The notes beneath the pieces are model-generated. The model saw only the letters and a list, made by a program, of their open reading frames with translations, was not told where the DNA came from and made no database searches. Position numbers and translations under genes: made by a program. 64,000 nt of DNA from Roseiterribacter gracilis (GTDB lineage Bacteria > Pseudomonadota > Alphaproteobacteria > BOG-932 > Roseiterribacteraceae). Shown in pieces: positions 36,232 to 44,585 of the stretch; the stretch's first letter is position 1; each line of letters starts with the position of its first letter. The DNA is taken from the NCBI GenBank assembly GCA_018332375.1, contig BOPV01000001.1:3534001-3598000 (forward strand). Reading direction: 5' to 3'.

Positions 36232-37695
36232 TTAGAAGTTGAACTGGGCGCGCGTTGCAATCGCCTGGAAGGCAACGCCGGTCTGGGCGTTGGTTCCGAA
36301 CGCGTGCTTGTCCACGTCACCATTGATGTAGTCGAACAAGAACCGGACGTTGCGATTGACGTACCAGTTCAACGCCGCGGTCCACACGCGCTGGCGGCCG
36401 CCATTGACGATGAAGCCTTGCGACGCATCGTTCAGATTGACGGTGCTGTAGCGCAAGCCGACTTCCCACGCACCCCAACCACCTTCGCTGAGCGAGAAGG
36501 GGCGGATCGGCGTCAACGGACCGGGCGCGCCGGTGCCGATATTGTAGGGCTTCTGTTCGCCGGTCAGCATGTAGGACGCCTGCGCGTACCAACCGCTGAA
36601 TTCCACGTTGGGCGAGATCTTGGCCGCGCTGCCCGGCACGGTGATGTCGCGCGTGTCGAGACCGAAGCGGCTGTACTGCCCTTGCAGATGCAGCGCGTCG
36701 TAGATCGCCAGGAATTCGAGACCGTATTCGTAGGCGCGGTCGATGTTGTAGGAGCCGCCGGTCGCATTGTTGTTTGACGTGTTGAGGAACTGCGTGCCGT
36801 CGACGCGCAGTTCCGGCCGTTCCGAATAGTTCAACACGCGTTTGCCACCCGGTGTGTTCAATTGCGGTGTCTGGAACACGTAGGTTCCGTTGACGCCGAC
36901 ATGGATCACACCGCGGTCGCTCTTGTACGGCAGGAATACGCCGCGCCCGATGACGGCAAGCTGTTCGTCGCCCGAATTTCCGTTCGGATTGTTGTTGGCG
37001 GCCGAGCCGGTCAAATAGGAATGCGCGAACCAGCGATCGCCGTTGCTGCGAACGCCGATGGCCGAGCGGCCGTCAGTACCGGCCAATCCTTCGATGATGT
37101 TCGATTGAGCGGCACGTTCAAAGAAGACGATGTCGTTGGAGCTGGTTGCTTCTTCCAGGTTCAAGAACGGATTGATGTAGCCGATATCGATTTTGACGCC
37201 GGGCAGGCCGGCATAGGTTAGGCGCGCGTCGAGCAGATTCACCGGCCCGTCATTGCCGGAACCACCGGCATTGACCGACAGCTCATATTCCCAGTCGCGC
37301 GCGAACTTGCCCTGCACACCCCAATAGATGCGGCGCGCATTGGTGCCGGAATTCAGATCCTGCGTGCCCTTCTTCTGGTCGAAATAGCTGGCCGCATCGA
37401 AATGCACCCGGCCGAACATCTGGAAGGTGAATTCGCCGTCGCGCGTCGACAAAGTCGGCCGCCCGTTCGGCAGTGAGGCGACCACGTCGGTCGGTTTCAT
37501 CGCTTCCGTCTTCACCTGCGCCGCCGCTGCGACGCGTTGCTTCTCGGCTGCCTCCATTGCATCGAGCCGTTTCTGCATCGCCTGCATTTGCTGTCGTAAC
37601 GTTGCGATGTCGTCACCGCTGCCCGGCGCTGCGTGCGCGGCCAACGGACTCGCCAGCAGCAACGCTGCGAGCGCAACCTTCCCCGATCGGGTCAT
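36232..37695 (-). CDS. OprO/OprP family outer membrane porin
   Basis: This 487-residue outer membrane beta-barrel protein has a signal peptide (VALAALLLASPLAAHA). A short periplasmic coiled coil (ATLRQQMQAMQKRLDAMEAAEK) precedes a barrel domain (FQMFGRVHFDAASYFDQ onward) ending in the C-terminal Phe (RAQFNF). Features such as YELSVNAGGSGNDG and GWYAQASYMLTGEQKPYN are typical of phosphate-selective porin O and P proteins. Transport specificity is inferred only from the family. Confidence 0.9.
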   Translation of the reverse strand: MTRSGKVALAALLLASPLAAHAAPGSGDDIATLRQQMQAMQKRLDAMEAAEKQRVAAAAQVKTEAMKPTDVVASLPNGRPTLSTRDGEFTFQMFGRVHFDAASYFDQKKGTQDLNSGTNARRIYWGVQGKFARDWEYELSVNAGGSGNDGPVNLLDARLTYAGLPGVKIDIGYINPFLNLEEATSSNDIVFFERAAQSNIIEGLAGTDGRSAIGVRSNGDRWFAHSYLTGSAANNNPNGNSGDEQLAVIGRGVFLPYKSDRGVIHVGVNGTYVFQTPQLNTPGGKRVLNYSERPELRVDGTQFLNTSNNNATGGSYNIDRAYEYGLEFLAIYDALHLQGQYSRFGLDTRDITVPGSAAKISPNVEFSGWYAQASYMLTGEQKPYNIGTGAPGPLTPIRPFSLSEGGWGAWEVGLRYSTVNLNDASQGFIVNGGRQRVWTAALNWYVNRNVRFLFDYINGDVDKHAFGTNAQTGVAFQAIATRAQFNF

Positions 37696-37962
37696 GTTCC
37701 ATCCCTATTGTTGTTGGTTGTTCCTTCAACAACCACGCGTGCAGACACGCGTGCGCGCGGCGTTAGTCCCGCGCACAACTGCGATGCAGATATGCGCACG
37801 CGGTGGTGCGTGCGGCGGGAATAAAGCTTTGCGACGCCCGGTCTCCCGCGTGACGTCTGGGTAGTCGTCGGGATGGGCTTCAGGCGGCGCCGCCGGAAGC
37901 CCAAACCCGCGCGGTGCATGGTGGCTTTTGCAGTTCGTGCAAGAGGCGCTACAACGCTGCCC

Positions 37963-39114
37963 ATGCAGTTCGAACTCGATGAAGATCAGCGCGCACTGGT
38001 CGATACGGCGCGCGCATTTGCAGCTGAAAAACTGGCTCCGGGCGCATCGAAATGGGACGAGGAAAGCCACTTCCCTGTCGATATATTGCGCGAGGCGGCC
38101 GCACTTGGCTTTGCCGGTCTCTATTGCGACCCGGCGCATGGCGGTTCGGGCCTGACGCGGCTCGACGCGACGCTGTTATTTGAAGAGCTGGCTGCGGCCG
38201 ATCCCTCCACCGCGGCCTATCTCTCGATCCACAATATGGCCGCCTGGATGGTCGATACGTTCGGCAACGACGAACAGCGCGCGCGCTGGCTGCCGGGCCT
38301 GTTCACGATGGAGAAGCTGGCCAGCTACTGCCTGACCGAACCGGGTGCGGGATCCGACGCGGGCAATCTTTCGACGCGTGCGGTGCGCGACGGCGATCAT
38401 TACGTGCTGAACGGTGCCAAGGCCTTCACCTCGGGCGGCGACGAAACCGATCTCTATCTCGTCATGTCGCGCACCGGTGGTCCGGGCCCGAAAGGAATCT
38501 CCTGCATCGCGGTCGAACGCGGCACACCGGGTTTCTCGATCGGCAAGCGCGAAAAGAAACTGGGCTGGAACAGCCAGCCGACCGCGGCGCTGAGCTTCGA
38601 AGATTGCCGCGTGCCGGTGACGAATTGCATCGGCGCCGAAGGTGACGGGTTCAAGATCGCGATGAAGGGGCTCGATGGCGGGCGCCTGAACATTGCGGCC
38701 TGTTCGCTCGGCGGCGCGCGCGCATCGTTGGCGCTGGCGTTGAGCTACGTACAAGAGCGCAAACAATTCGGGCAGCGCATCGCCGATTTCCAGGCGACGC
38801 AATTCCGTCTCGCCGACATGGCAACGCATCTCGATGCAGCGCGCTTGATGGTGCATCGCGGCGCCGCGTCGCTCGACGAGAAACATCCCGACGCGACGAT
38901 GCGCTGCGCCATGGGCAAGCGCTTCGCCACCGACACGTGCTGGCAGATCGTCGACGAGGCGCTGCAGCTGCATGGCGGCTACGGCTACATCAAGGAATAC
39001 GGCGTCGAACGCTATCTGCGCGATTTGCGCGTGCACCGTATTCTCGAAGGCACGAACGAAATCATGCGCGTGATCATCGCGCGCCGCATGCTCGAACAAG
39101 GTTGGCAGCCGTAA
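37963..39114 (+). CDS. isobutyryl-CoA dehydrogenase-like acyl-CoA dehydrogenase
   Basis: This 383-residue FAD flavoenzyme has the N-terminal MQFELDEDQRALVDTARAF, the FAD and substrate region SYCLTEPGAGSDAGNLSTRA, and the catalytic Glu region HRILEGTNEIMRVIIARRM. The order dehydrogenase, 3-hydroxyisobutyryl-CoA hydrolase, 3-hydroxyisobutyrate dehydrogenase points to the valine branch (MmgC/ACAD8 type). Its stop and the next start overlap as TAATG. Confidence 0.92.
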   Translation: MQFELDEDQRALVDTARAFAAEKLAPGASKWDEESHFPVDILREAAALGFAGLYCDPAHGGSGLTRLDATLLFEELAAADPSTAAYLSIHNMAAWMVDTFGNDEQRARWLPGLFTMEKLASYCLTEPGAGSDAGNLSTRAVRDGDHYVLNGAKAFTSGGDETDLYLVMSRTGGPGPKGISCIAVERGTPGFSIGKREKKLGWNSQPTAALSFEDCRVPVTNCIGAEGDGFKIAMKGLDGGRLNIAACSLGGARASLALALSYVQERKQFGQRIADFQATQFRLADMATHLDAARLMVHRGAASLDEKHPDATMRCAMGKRFATDTCWQIVDEALQLHGGYGYIKEYGVERYLRDLRVHRILEGTNEIMRVIIARRMLEQGWQP

Positions 39115-40190
39115 TGACCGAGGCACCTGAAGTTCTGTTCGAGCGTCGCGGTTCGATCGGCATCATCACGCTCAACCGGCCCAAGGCGCTCAACGCGCTG
39201 ACCACCGGCATGTGCGCCGCAATCGACGGCAGTTTGCGCGATTGGGGCCGCGACCCTGCTGTGCGCGCAATCATCACGCGCGGCACCGGCGGGCGCGCCT
39301 ATTGCGCCGGCGGCGACGTACGCGCGGTTGCCGAGTCGGGCGCGCGGCGCAAGGCCGGTGACGATGATGGGCTGACGCGCGATTTCTTTCGCACCGAATA
39401 CCGTATGAACCGCCGGCTGCAGCGGTTTGAAAAGCCGCTGATCGCGCTGATCGACGGCGTCACGATGGGCGGCGGCATCGGCCTGTCGATGCATGGCAGC
39501 CACCGTGTCGCGACCGAACGTACCTTGGCGGCGATGCCCGAAACCGGCATCGGCCTGTTTCCCGATGTCGGTGCGTCGTACGTGCTGCCGCGTCTGCCCG
39601 GCGCGTTCGGTCTCTATCTCGCACTGACCGGCGCGCGCCTGGGTGCGGCTGATCTGGCGCATCTCGGCATGGCGACCGACGTGATCGAGTCGGCGCGTCT
39701 CGACGATCTGGTCGACGCGCTGGTTGCGGCGGAATGGAACGCAGGCGAAGCGCGCGCGGTCACCGACGGTGTGTTGAAGACGTTCCGCGTTGCGCCCACT
39801 GCGGCGCCGTTGGCGGAACACAAAGACGTGATCGACGCGTGTTTCGCGCTCGATACGGTCGAGGCGATCCTGGCCGCGCTGGACAAGACGCCTGGCGCCT
39901 TCGCCAGCGAAACCGCGGCGACGATCCGCACCATGTCGCCGACCAGCTGCAAGATCAGCCATGAGGAAATGCGGCGCGGTCGTGACCTGTCGTTCGACGA
40001 CTGTATGCGGATGGAATACCGGCTGACGCAAAGCGTGCTCGCCGATCATGATTTCTACGAAGGTATTCGCGCGCTGCTGATCGACAAGGACAAGCAGCCG
40101 AAATGGAAACCCGCAACGCTGGCCGAGGTCGGTGACGTCGCGCGGTATTTCGCGGCGCCCGCGGACGGCGACCTGACGTTCGAAGACTGA
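39114..40190 (+). CDS. 3-hydroxyisobutyryl-CoA hydrolase
   Basis: This 358-residue enzyme is an enoyl-CoA hydratase superfamily member with the hydrolase-type motifs ITLNRPKALNALT, GGRAYCAGGDVRA, the oxyanion loop GVTMGGGIGLSMHG and the Glu/Asp-bearing MPETGIGLFPDVGASYVL. It hydrolyses 3-hydroxyisobutyryl-CoA in valine degradation. It is coupled to the upstream dehydrogenase by TAATG. Confidence 0.93.
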   Translation: MTEAPEVLFERRGSIGIITLNRPKALNALTTGMCAAIDGSLRDWGRDPAVRAIITRGTGGRAYCAGGDVRAVAESGARRKAGDDDGLTRDFFRTEYRMNRRLQRFEKPLIALIDGVTMGGGIGLSMHGSHRVATERTLAAMPETGIGLFPDVGASYVLPRLPGAFGLYLALTGARLGAADLAHLGMATDVIESARLDDLVDALVAAEWNAGEARAVTDGVLKTFRVAPTAAPLAEHKDVIDACFALDTVEAILAALDKTPGAFASETAATIRTMSPTSCKISHEEMRRGRDLSFDDCMRMEYRLTQSVLADHDFYEGIRALLIDKDKQPKWKPATLAEVGDVARYFAAPADGDLTFED

Positions 40191-40216
40191 CAAGAACAAA
40201 TTTCCGGAGAACACGC

Positions 40217-41107
40217 ATGGCCAAGATCGCATTCGTAGGGCTCGGCAATATGGGCCTGCCGATGGCGCAGAACCTGGTGAAGGCTGGGCATCAAGTCATC
40301 GGCGTCGACCTGTCGCCGGTTGCGTGTGAAGCGCTGCACGCCGCGGGCGGGCAGGTTGCGACCAGTGCGGCGCAGGCTGCCGACGGCGCCGAGCTGCTGA
40401 TCACGATGCTGCCCGCGGGTAAGCATGTTCGTTCGGTGTTGTTGGGCGATGACGGCGCGTTGGCCAAGTTGGCGCCGGATGCGCTGGCGATCGACAGTTC
40501 GACCATCGACGTCGACACCGCCCGCGCGCTGCACGAAGCCGCCTCGTTGCGCCATGTCAGCTTCATCGACGCGCCCGTGTCGGGCGGCACGGTCGGCGCG
40601 CAGAACGCGACCTTGACCTTCATGGTCGGCGGCAGCGACGACGCGGTCGCACGCGCAACGCCGTTCCTGCAGCAGATGGGCAAGGCGGTGATCCATGCCG
40701 GCGGTCCCGGCAACGGCCAGGCCGCCAAGCTGTGCAACAACATGATGCTCGGCATTCAGATGCTGTCGGTCGCAGAGGGCTTCGCGCTTGCCGATCGTCT
40801 CGGGCTCGAGCGCCAGAAGCTGTTCGACATCGCATCGAAAAGCTCGGGCGCGTGCTGGTCGTTGACGGTCAATTGTCCGGTGCCCGGTCCGGTGCCGACG
40901 TCGCCTGCCAACCGCGGCTATGAAGGCGGCTTCTTCACCGAGCTGATGTTGAAGGACATGCGCCTGGCACAAGATGCAGGGGCCAGCGCGGGCGCAGCGA
41001 CGCCGCTCGCGGCAGCAGCGACGCAGCTCTATGCGTTGGCGGCGCAGGCGGGCTTGGCGAAGAAGGATTTCTCGTCGCTGTTCGAATTCCTCACCGCGAA
41101 AAACTGA
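40217..41107 (+). CDS. mmsB: 3-hydroxyisobutyrate dehydrogenase
   Basis: This 296-residue NAD-dependent beta-hydroxyacid dehydrogenase has the Rossmann motif FVGLGNMGLPMAQNLVKAGH, the substrate loop DAPVSGGTVGAQ and the catalytic Lys in GNGQAAKLCNNMML. It makes methylmalonate semialdehyde, the substrate of MmsA encoded at 29535. It has a GGAGAA ribosome site and lies 26 bases after the hydrolase. Confidence 0.94.
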   Translation: MAKIAFVGLGNMGLPMAQNLVKAGHQVIGVDLSPVACEALHAAGGQVATSAAQAADGAELLITMLPAGKHVRSVLLGDDGALAKLAPDALAIDSSTIDVDTARALHEAASLRHVSFIDAPVSGGTVGAQNATLTFMVGGSDDAVARATPFLQQMGKAVIHAGGPGNGQAAKLCNNMMLGIQMLSVAEGFALADRLGLERQKLFDIASKSSGACWSLTVNCPVPGPVPTSPANRGYEGGFFTELMLKDMRLAQDAGASAGAATPLAAAATQLYALAAQAGLAKKDFSSLFEFLTAKN

Positions 41108-41164
41108 ACAATCCGGCGTAGCCTCGCGTTCTGACGTTGGTCGCACCAAGGAAGGAACGCGGGG

Positions 41165-41590
41165 ATGGCTGAAATCCGGATGTTGGATGCGCACGACGCG
41201 CTTCCCGATGGGCGCGGCCGGCATGTCATCGTCATCAAACAGTTTCACGAAGATTCACCGCGTGAAACCGTCATTCAGATGATCCTGTCGCGGGGCGAAG
41301 GGCCGGACGAGCTGACCGAGCCGGTGCACGCGGACGGCCGGAAAATGGGCTTCGACGAGGCGCTTCGCGCCGGCCGTGCAGTCGCCGACAGCGAGAACAT
41401 CCATTTCGTCTACGGCATCGACCGGACGCGCGGGCCGCGCGAGAGCGTCGTGCTGGCGGCCGGCGGCGACCACTCGGTCGCGGGCGAAAAGCTCGACGAT
41501 TTCGACACCGAAGAGGGTGAGCACGGCGCGGATATGGGGGAGCGCCGCACCCCCAATCCCGAAAATTACCGGGCCGATCACGAAGTCTGA
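41165..41590 (+). CDS. acidic hypothetical protein
   Basis: This 141-residue soluble protein has acidic character, especially at the C-terminus (KLDDFDTEEGEHGADMGERR). The N-terminal half (RHVIVIKQFHEDSPRETVIQ, VADSENIHFVYGIDRT) looks folded. There is no signal peptide or membrane span. It lies between mmsB and cfa on the same strand. I do not recognise a family. Confidence 0.6.
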   Translation: MAEIRMLDAHDALPDGRGRHVIVIKQFHEDSPRETVIQMILSRGEGPDELTEPVHADGRKMGFDEALRAGRAVADSENIHFVYGIDRTRGPRESVVLAAGGDHSVAGEKLDDFDTEEGEHGADMGERRTPNPENYRADHEV

Positions 41591-41694
41591 CGGCCACGCT
41601 ATGCAGTTCTGTGCAGCCTGCGGTCAGCTTCTCACATCGAACTCTCGACGATTCCGCTCGTTCCTGGTGCAATCACCGGGAGAGGCGGTGGAAC

Positions 41695-42948
41695 ATGGGT
41701 TTTTCGCTACTCGATAAATTTCTGACCTGGCTGATCCGTTACGGCCAGCTGACCGTCACCGATCATCGTGGACGCGTGCATGTGTACGGCACCGTCGACA
41801 CGATGGTGCCGGTGGCCATTCGGCTGAACGATTCCGGCGTGGCGCTGACGCTTGCGCTGCGTCCCGACCTCGCCTTCGGCGAAGCCTATATGGATGGTCG
41901 CTTCACGATCGAACGCGGCAATGTGCGCGATCTGATCGCGCTGTTGATGCGCAACTTGCAGGCAACCGGCGGCAGCCTGCCGGCCGACCGCATCATGCGG
42001 CACTTCCGGCCCTTGATGCTGAAACTGCAGCAAGCGAATTCGGCGCGGCGGTCACGCCAGAACGTGGCGCATCACTACGATCTGTCGGACCAGCTGTACG
42101 ATCTCTTCCTCGATCCCGACCGGCAATATAGCTGCGGCTATTTCCGGACTCCGACCACGTCGCTCGAACAGGCGCAGCTCGACAAGAAGCGGCACATTGC
42201 GGCCAAGCTGTTGTTGAAGCGCGGCCAACGCGTGCTGGAAATCGGATCGGGCTGGGGCGGGCTGGCGCTGTTTCTCGCCGAACATTACGGCGTTGAGGTC
42301 ACCGGCCTGACGCTGTCGACCGAACAGCACGCCTACGCAACCGAGCGCGCGCGCCGTGCCGGCCTGTCGAACCGCGTGCAGTTCAAGTTGCTCGATTACC
42401 GCGCCGAGACCGGTAGCTACGACCGGATCGTGTCGGTCGGCATGTTCGAACATGTCGGCGTCACCAACTACGACACGTTCTTCCGGACCGTGCACAAGCT
42501 GCTGGTGCCCGACGGCGTCGCGTTGCTGCATTCGATCGGCCGCGCTGACGGGCCGGGCCTGACCAATTCGTGGCTGCGCAAATACATCTTCCCGGGCGGC
42601 TACTCGCCGGCTTTGTCGGAAGTGCTGCCGTCTGTCGAACGCGCGGCGCTCTGGGCGACCGACATCGAAATCCTGCGCATGCATTACGCCTGGACCTTGC
42701 GTGCGTGGCTGGAGAATTTCGAAAAGAACCGCGCGCAAATCGCCAAGCTCTATGACGAGCGCTTCTGCCGGATGTGGGAATTCTACCTCGCTGCCTGCGA
42801 AGCCAATTTCGAATATTGGGGCGGCATGGTGTTCCAGATTCAAATGGCGAAAGACCAGAACGCAGTGCCGTTCACGCGCGACTATATGGTCGCCGAAGAA
42901 ACGCGCCTGCTGGAACAGGCCAGCGGATCGAGCGCCCGTAGCGCCTGA
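41695..42948 (+). CDS. cfa: cyclopropane-fatty-acyl-phospholipid synthase family protein
   Basis: This is a 417-residue SAM-dependent enzyme that adds a methylene bridge to unsaturated phospholipid acyl chains. An N-terminal lipid-binding part (DRGRV-like HRGRVHVYGTVDT) precedes the methyltransferase domain with VLEIGSGWGGLALFLAEHYG, YDRIVSVGMFEHVG and the YIFPGGYSP catalytic region. The ATG at 41695 follows a purine-rich GGAGAGG site. A terminator follows. Confidence 0.93.
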   Translation: MGFSLLDKFLTWLIRYGQLTVTDHRGRVHVYGTVDTMVPVAIRLNDSGVALTLALRPDLAFGEAYMDGRFTIERGNVRDLIALLMRNLQATGGSLPADRIMRHFRPLMLKLQQANSARRSRQNVAHHYDLSDQLYDLFLDPDRQYSCGYFRTPTTSLEQAQLDKKRHIAAKLLLKRGQRVLEIGSGWGGLALFLAEHYGVEVTGLTLSTEQHAYATERARRAGLSNRVQFKLLDYRAETGSYDRIVSVGMFEHVGVTNYDTFFRTVHKLLVPDGVALLHSIGRADGPGLTNSWLRKYIFPGGYSPALSEVLPSVERAALWATDIEILRMHYAWTLRAWLENFEKNRAQIAKLYDERFCRMWEFYLAACEANFEYWGGMVFQIQMAKDQNAVPFTRDYMVAEETRLLEQASGSSARSA

Positions 42949-42966
42949 GCAGGCGCAGATATCGAC

Positions 42967-42996
42967 AAAAAGCGCCGGCTCAGCCGGCGCTTTTTT
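42967..42996 (+). terminator. intrinsic terminator of cfa
   Basis: The stem is GCGCCGGC / GCCGGCGC with loop TCA, an A run before and a T run after. Confidence 0.88.
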
Positions 42997-43069
42997 CTGC
43001 TCACGGCGAACCCCATTTTGTGCGACCGGACGATCAATAGGCTGGACGGACGCCTGATGCCGTCGCTGG

Positions 43070-43660
43070 ATGGTCGGAGCCGTGCGGAATTTGCCTGAAC
43101 CAATTCATCTGACGCCATCCGACCCACCATCGGACGAGGCGCTGATGTCGCGCTATCGCGACGGGGATGCAACGGCGTTTGACGAGCTGTATGCACGGCA
43201 TGCCGATCGGCTGTTTCGTTTCGTGCTGCGGATGAGCCGTGGCCGAACCGAGGCCGACGAAATCGCGCAGGACGTTTGGATCGCGGTGGTGCGGGCGCGG
43301 ACAACGTACATGCCGACCGCGCGGTTCACGACATTTCTGTTTTCGATCGCACATCGTCGTTGCACCGATCGGTTACGCAGCCTGGTGCGGCGAGCGAAGT
43401 TCTGGGTCGAAGACGCAGTTGAGGCCGCGACGGAGACGGGACCGTTCGACGTGCTGCATGCGAACCAGCTCGGCCGCGCGCTGCTAGCTGCGATTCAAGA
43501 TCTACCTGCATCGCAGCGCGAGGCATTTCTTCTCAAGGAAGAGGGCGAATTGACCTTGGATGAGATCGCGCTGGTGACAGGCGCTTCGCGTGAAACGGTG
43601 AAAAGCCGTTTGCGATACGCGCAGCGCCGCCTACGCGAAGCATTGGACACATGGCGATGA
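43070..43660 (+). CDS. ECF-type RNA polymerase sigma factor
   Basis: This 196-residue sigma-70 family factor has region 2 with AFDELYARHADRLFRFVLRM and EADEIAQDVWIAVVRA. Region 4 has LPASQREAFLLKEEGELTLDEIALVTGASRETVKSRLRYAQRRLRE. A downstream GTG at 43082 is an alternative start. Its stop overlaps the start of a small membrane protein (ATGA), a typical sigma/anti-sigma arrangement. Confidence 0.9.
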   Translation: MVGAVRNLPEPIHLTPSDPPSDEALMSRYRDGDATAFDELYARHADRLFRFVLRMSRGRTEADEIAQDVWIAVVRARTTYMPTARFTTFLFSIAHRRCTDRLRSLVRRAKFWVEDAVEAATETGPFDVLHANQLGRALLAAIQDLPASQREAFLLKEEGELTLDEIALVTGASRETVKSRLRYAQRRLREALDTWR

Positions 43661-43926
43661 ATGACGACGAAGAGCTCAGCCGACTCTACCGAAAGATCGC
43701 GACCGAGCGTGCGCCCATGCGGCTCGACATCGTGCGCATGCGCGGCCATCCGCCCGGGGCGCGCGTCTCGTCTCGCGCTCTCGTGGTCGCCGGGCTGGTT
43801 GTTCTAGTCGCGTTGATCGCCGCACGTCCGCTCTGGACGTCGCCACGTGGCGCTACACCGCCCGACGAAGTGCGGGCGTGGCTGCTCGAAGCATCGATTC
43901 AACCGTCGCAACCGACTCTCAAATAG
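43657..43926 (+). CDS. small single-span membrane protein, putative anti-sigma factor
   Basis: This 89-residue protein has an N-terminal cytoplasmic helix (DDEELSRLYRKIATER), one membrane span (ALVVAGLVVLVALIAARPLW) and a short periplasmic tail. The layout and the four-base overlap with the sigma gene suggest it sequesters the sigma factor. There is no zinc-binding anti-sigma motif. The ATG at 43657 is preferred over 43651 because of the overlap geometry. Confidence 0.6.
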   Translation: MNDDEELSRLYRKIATERAPMRLDIVRMRGHPPGARVSSRALVVAGLVVLVALIAARPLWTSPRGATPPDEVRAWLLEASIQPSQPTLK

Positions 43927-43940
43927 CGGAGACATGTTTT

Positions 43941-44531
43941 ATGGAGCGTCGTCACTTTCTTGGCCTCGCCCTGTCACCGGTCATGTTGCTGGCGCATCCG
44001 TCTGGTGCGGCGGAGATCAACGGCTGGCATATGACAGGCAAAGCGCCGACCGAATATGAACTCAGCATTGATACGCAGGCGCCAACGCCAGGCGGGAAGA
44101 GCGCAAAAATGCGCGCGCGAACCGAGAAGCCGAGCGGATTCGGCGCGATGATGCAATTGATCAAAGCAGATTCGTTTCGCGGCGCACGCGTGAAGCTCAC
44201 CGCGATGGTGAAGACCGAGGGTGCCGAGGTCGCAGGCCTGTGGATGCGCGTCGACGACGAGCGCGGATCGCTTAGCCTCGACAACATGATGGAGCGGCCG
44301 ATTTCCGGAACCGCAAACTGGAAACAATATGCGATCGTTCTCGACGTGCCGAAAGAGAGCACGGCGATTGCCTACGGGCTCATCCTCAACGGCAAAGGCA
44401 CCGCGTGGGCTACCGACTTCAATTTCGAACCGGTCGGCGTTGAAACACCCGTGACGGGCAAATCAATTCCGAAGCGCTTGCCGCCCGCATCGACGCCGAC
44501 CGCCCCGGTAAATCCGAAGTTCGAGCAGTAA
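43941..44531 (+). CDS. exported protein of sigma operon
   Basis: This 196-residue protein has a short signal with a twin Arg (MERRHFLGLALSPVMLLAHP). A beta-rich domain (YELSIDTQAPTPGGKSAKMR, LWMRVDDERGSLSLDNMMERP, TAIAYGLILNGKGTAWATDF) resembles a jelly-roll-like module that I have seen attached to other regulators, though I cannot name it with certainty. It follows the putative anti-sigma gene by 14 bases and precedes a terminator, so it is likely part of the sigma regulon. Confidence 0.65.
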   Translation: MERRHFLGLALSPVMLLAHPSGAAEINGWHMTGKAPTEYELSIDTQAPTPGGKSAKMRARTEKPSGFGAMMQLIKADSFRGARVKLTAMVKTEGAEVAGLWMRVDDERGSLSLDNMMERPISGTANWKQYAIVLDVPKESTAIAYGLILNGKGTAWATDFNFEPVGVETPVTGKSIPKRLPPASTPTAPVNPKFEQ

Positions 44532-44532
44532 T

Positions 44533-44569
44533 AAAAAGGCGCGCCCCTAGGGAGGCGCGCCTTTCTTTC
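44533..44569. terminator. bidirectional intrinsic terminator
   Basis: The stem is AAAGGCGCGCC / GGCGCGCCTTT with A and T runs on both sides. It separates the sigma operon from the convergent pepF gene. Confidence 0.85.
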
Positions 44570-44585
44570 TTGGTGACGCTGCGGC

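Noticed and set aside
37696..37962. Repeated ACGCGTGC and GGTTGTT/AACAACC motifs in the intergenic region before the acyl-CoA dehydrogenase
   Set aside because: These are short and low in complexity and do not form a convincing operator or terminator arrangement.
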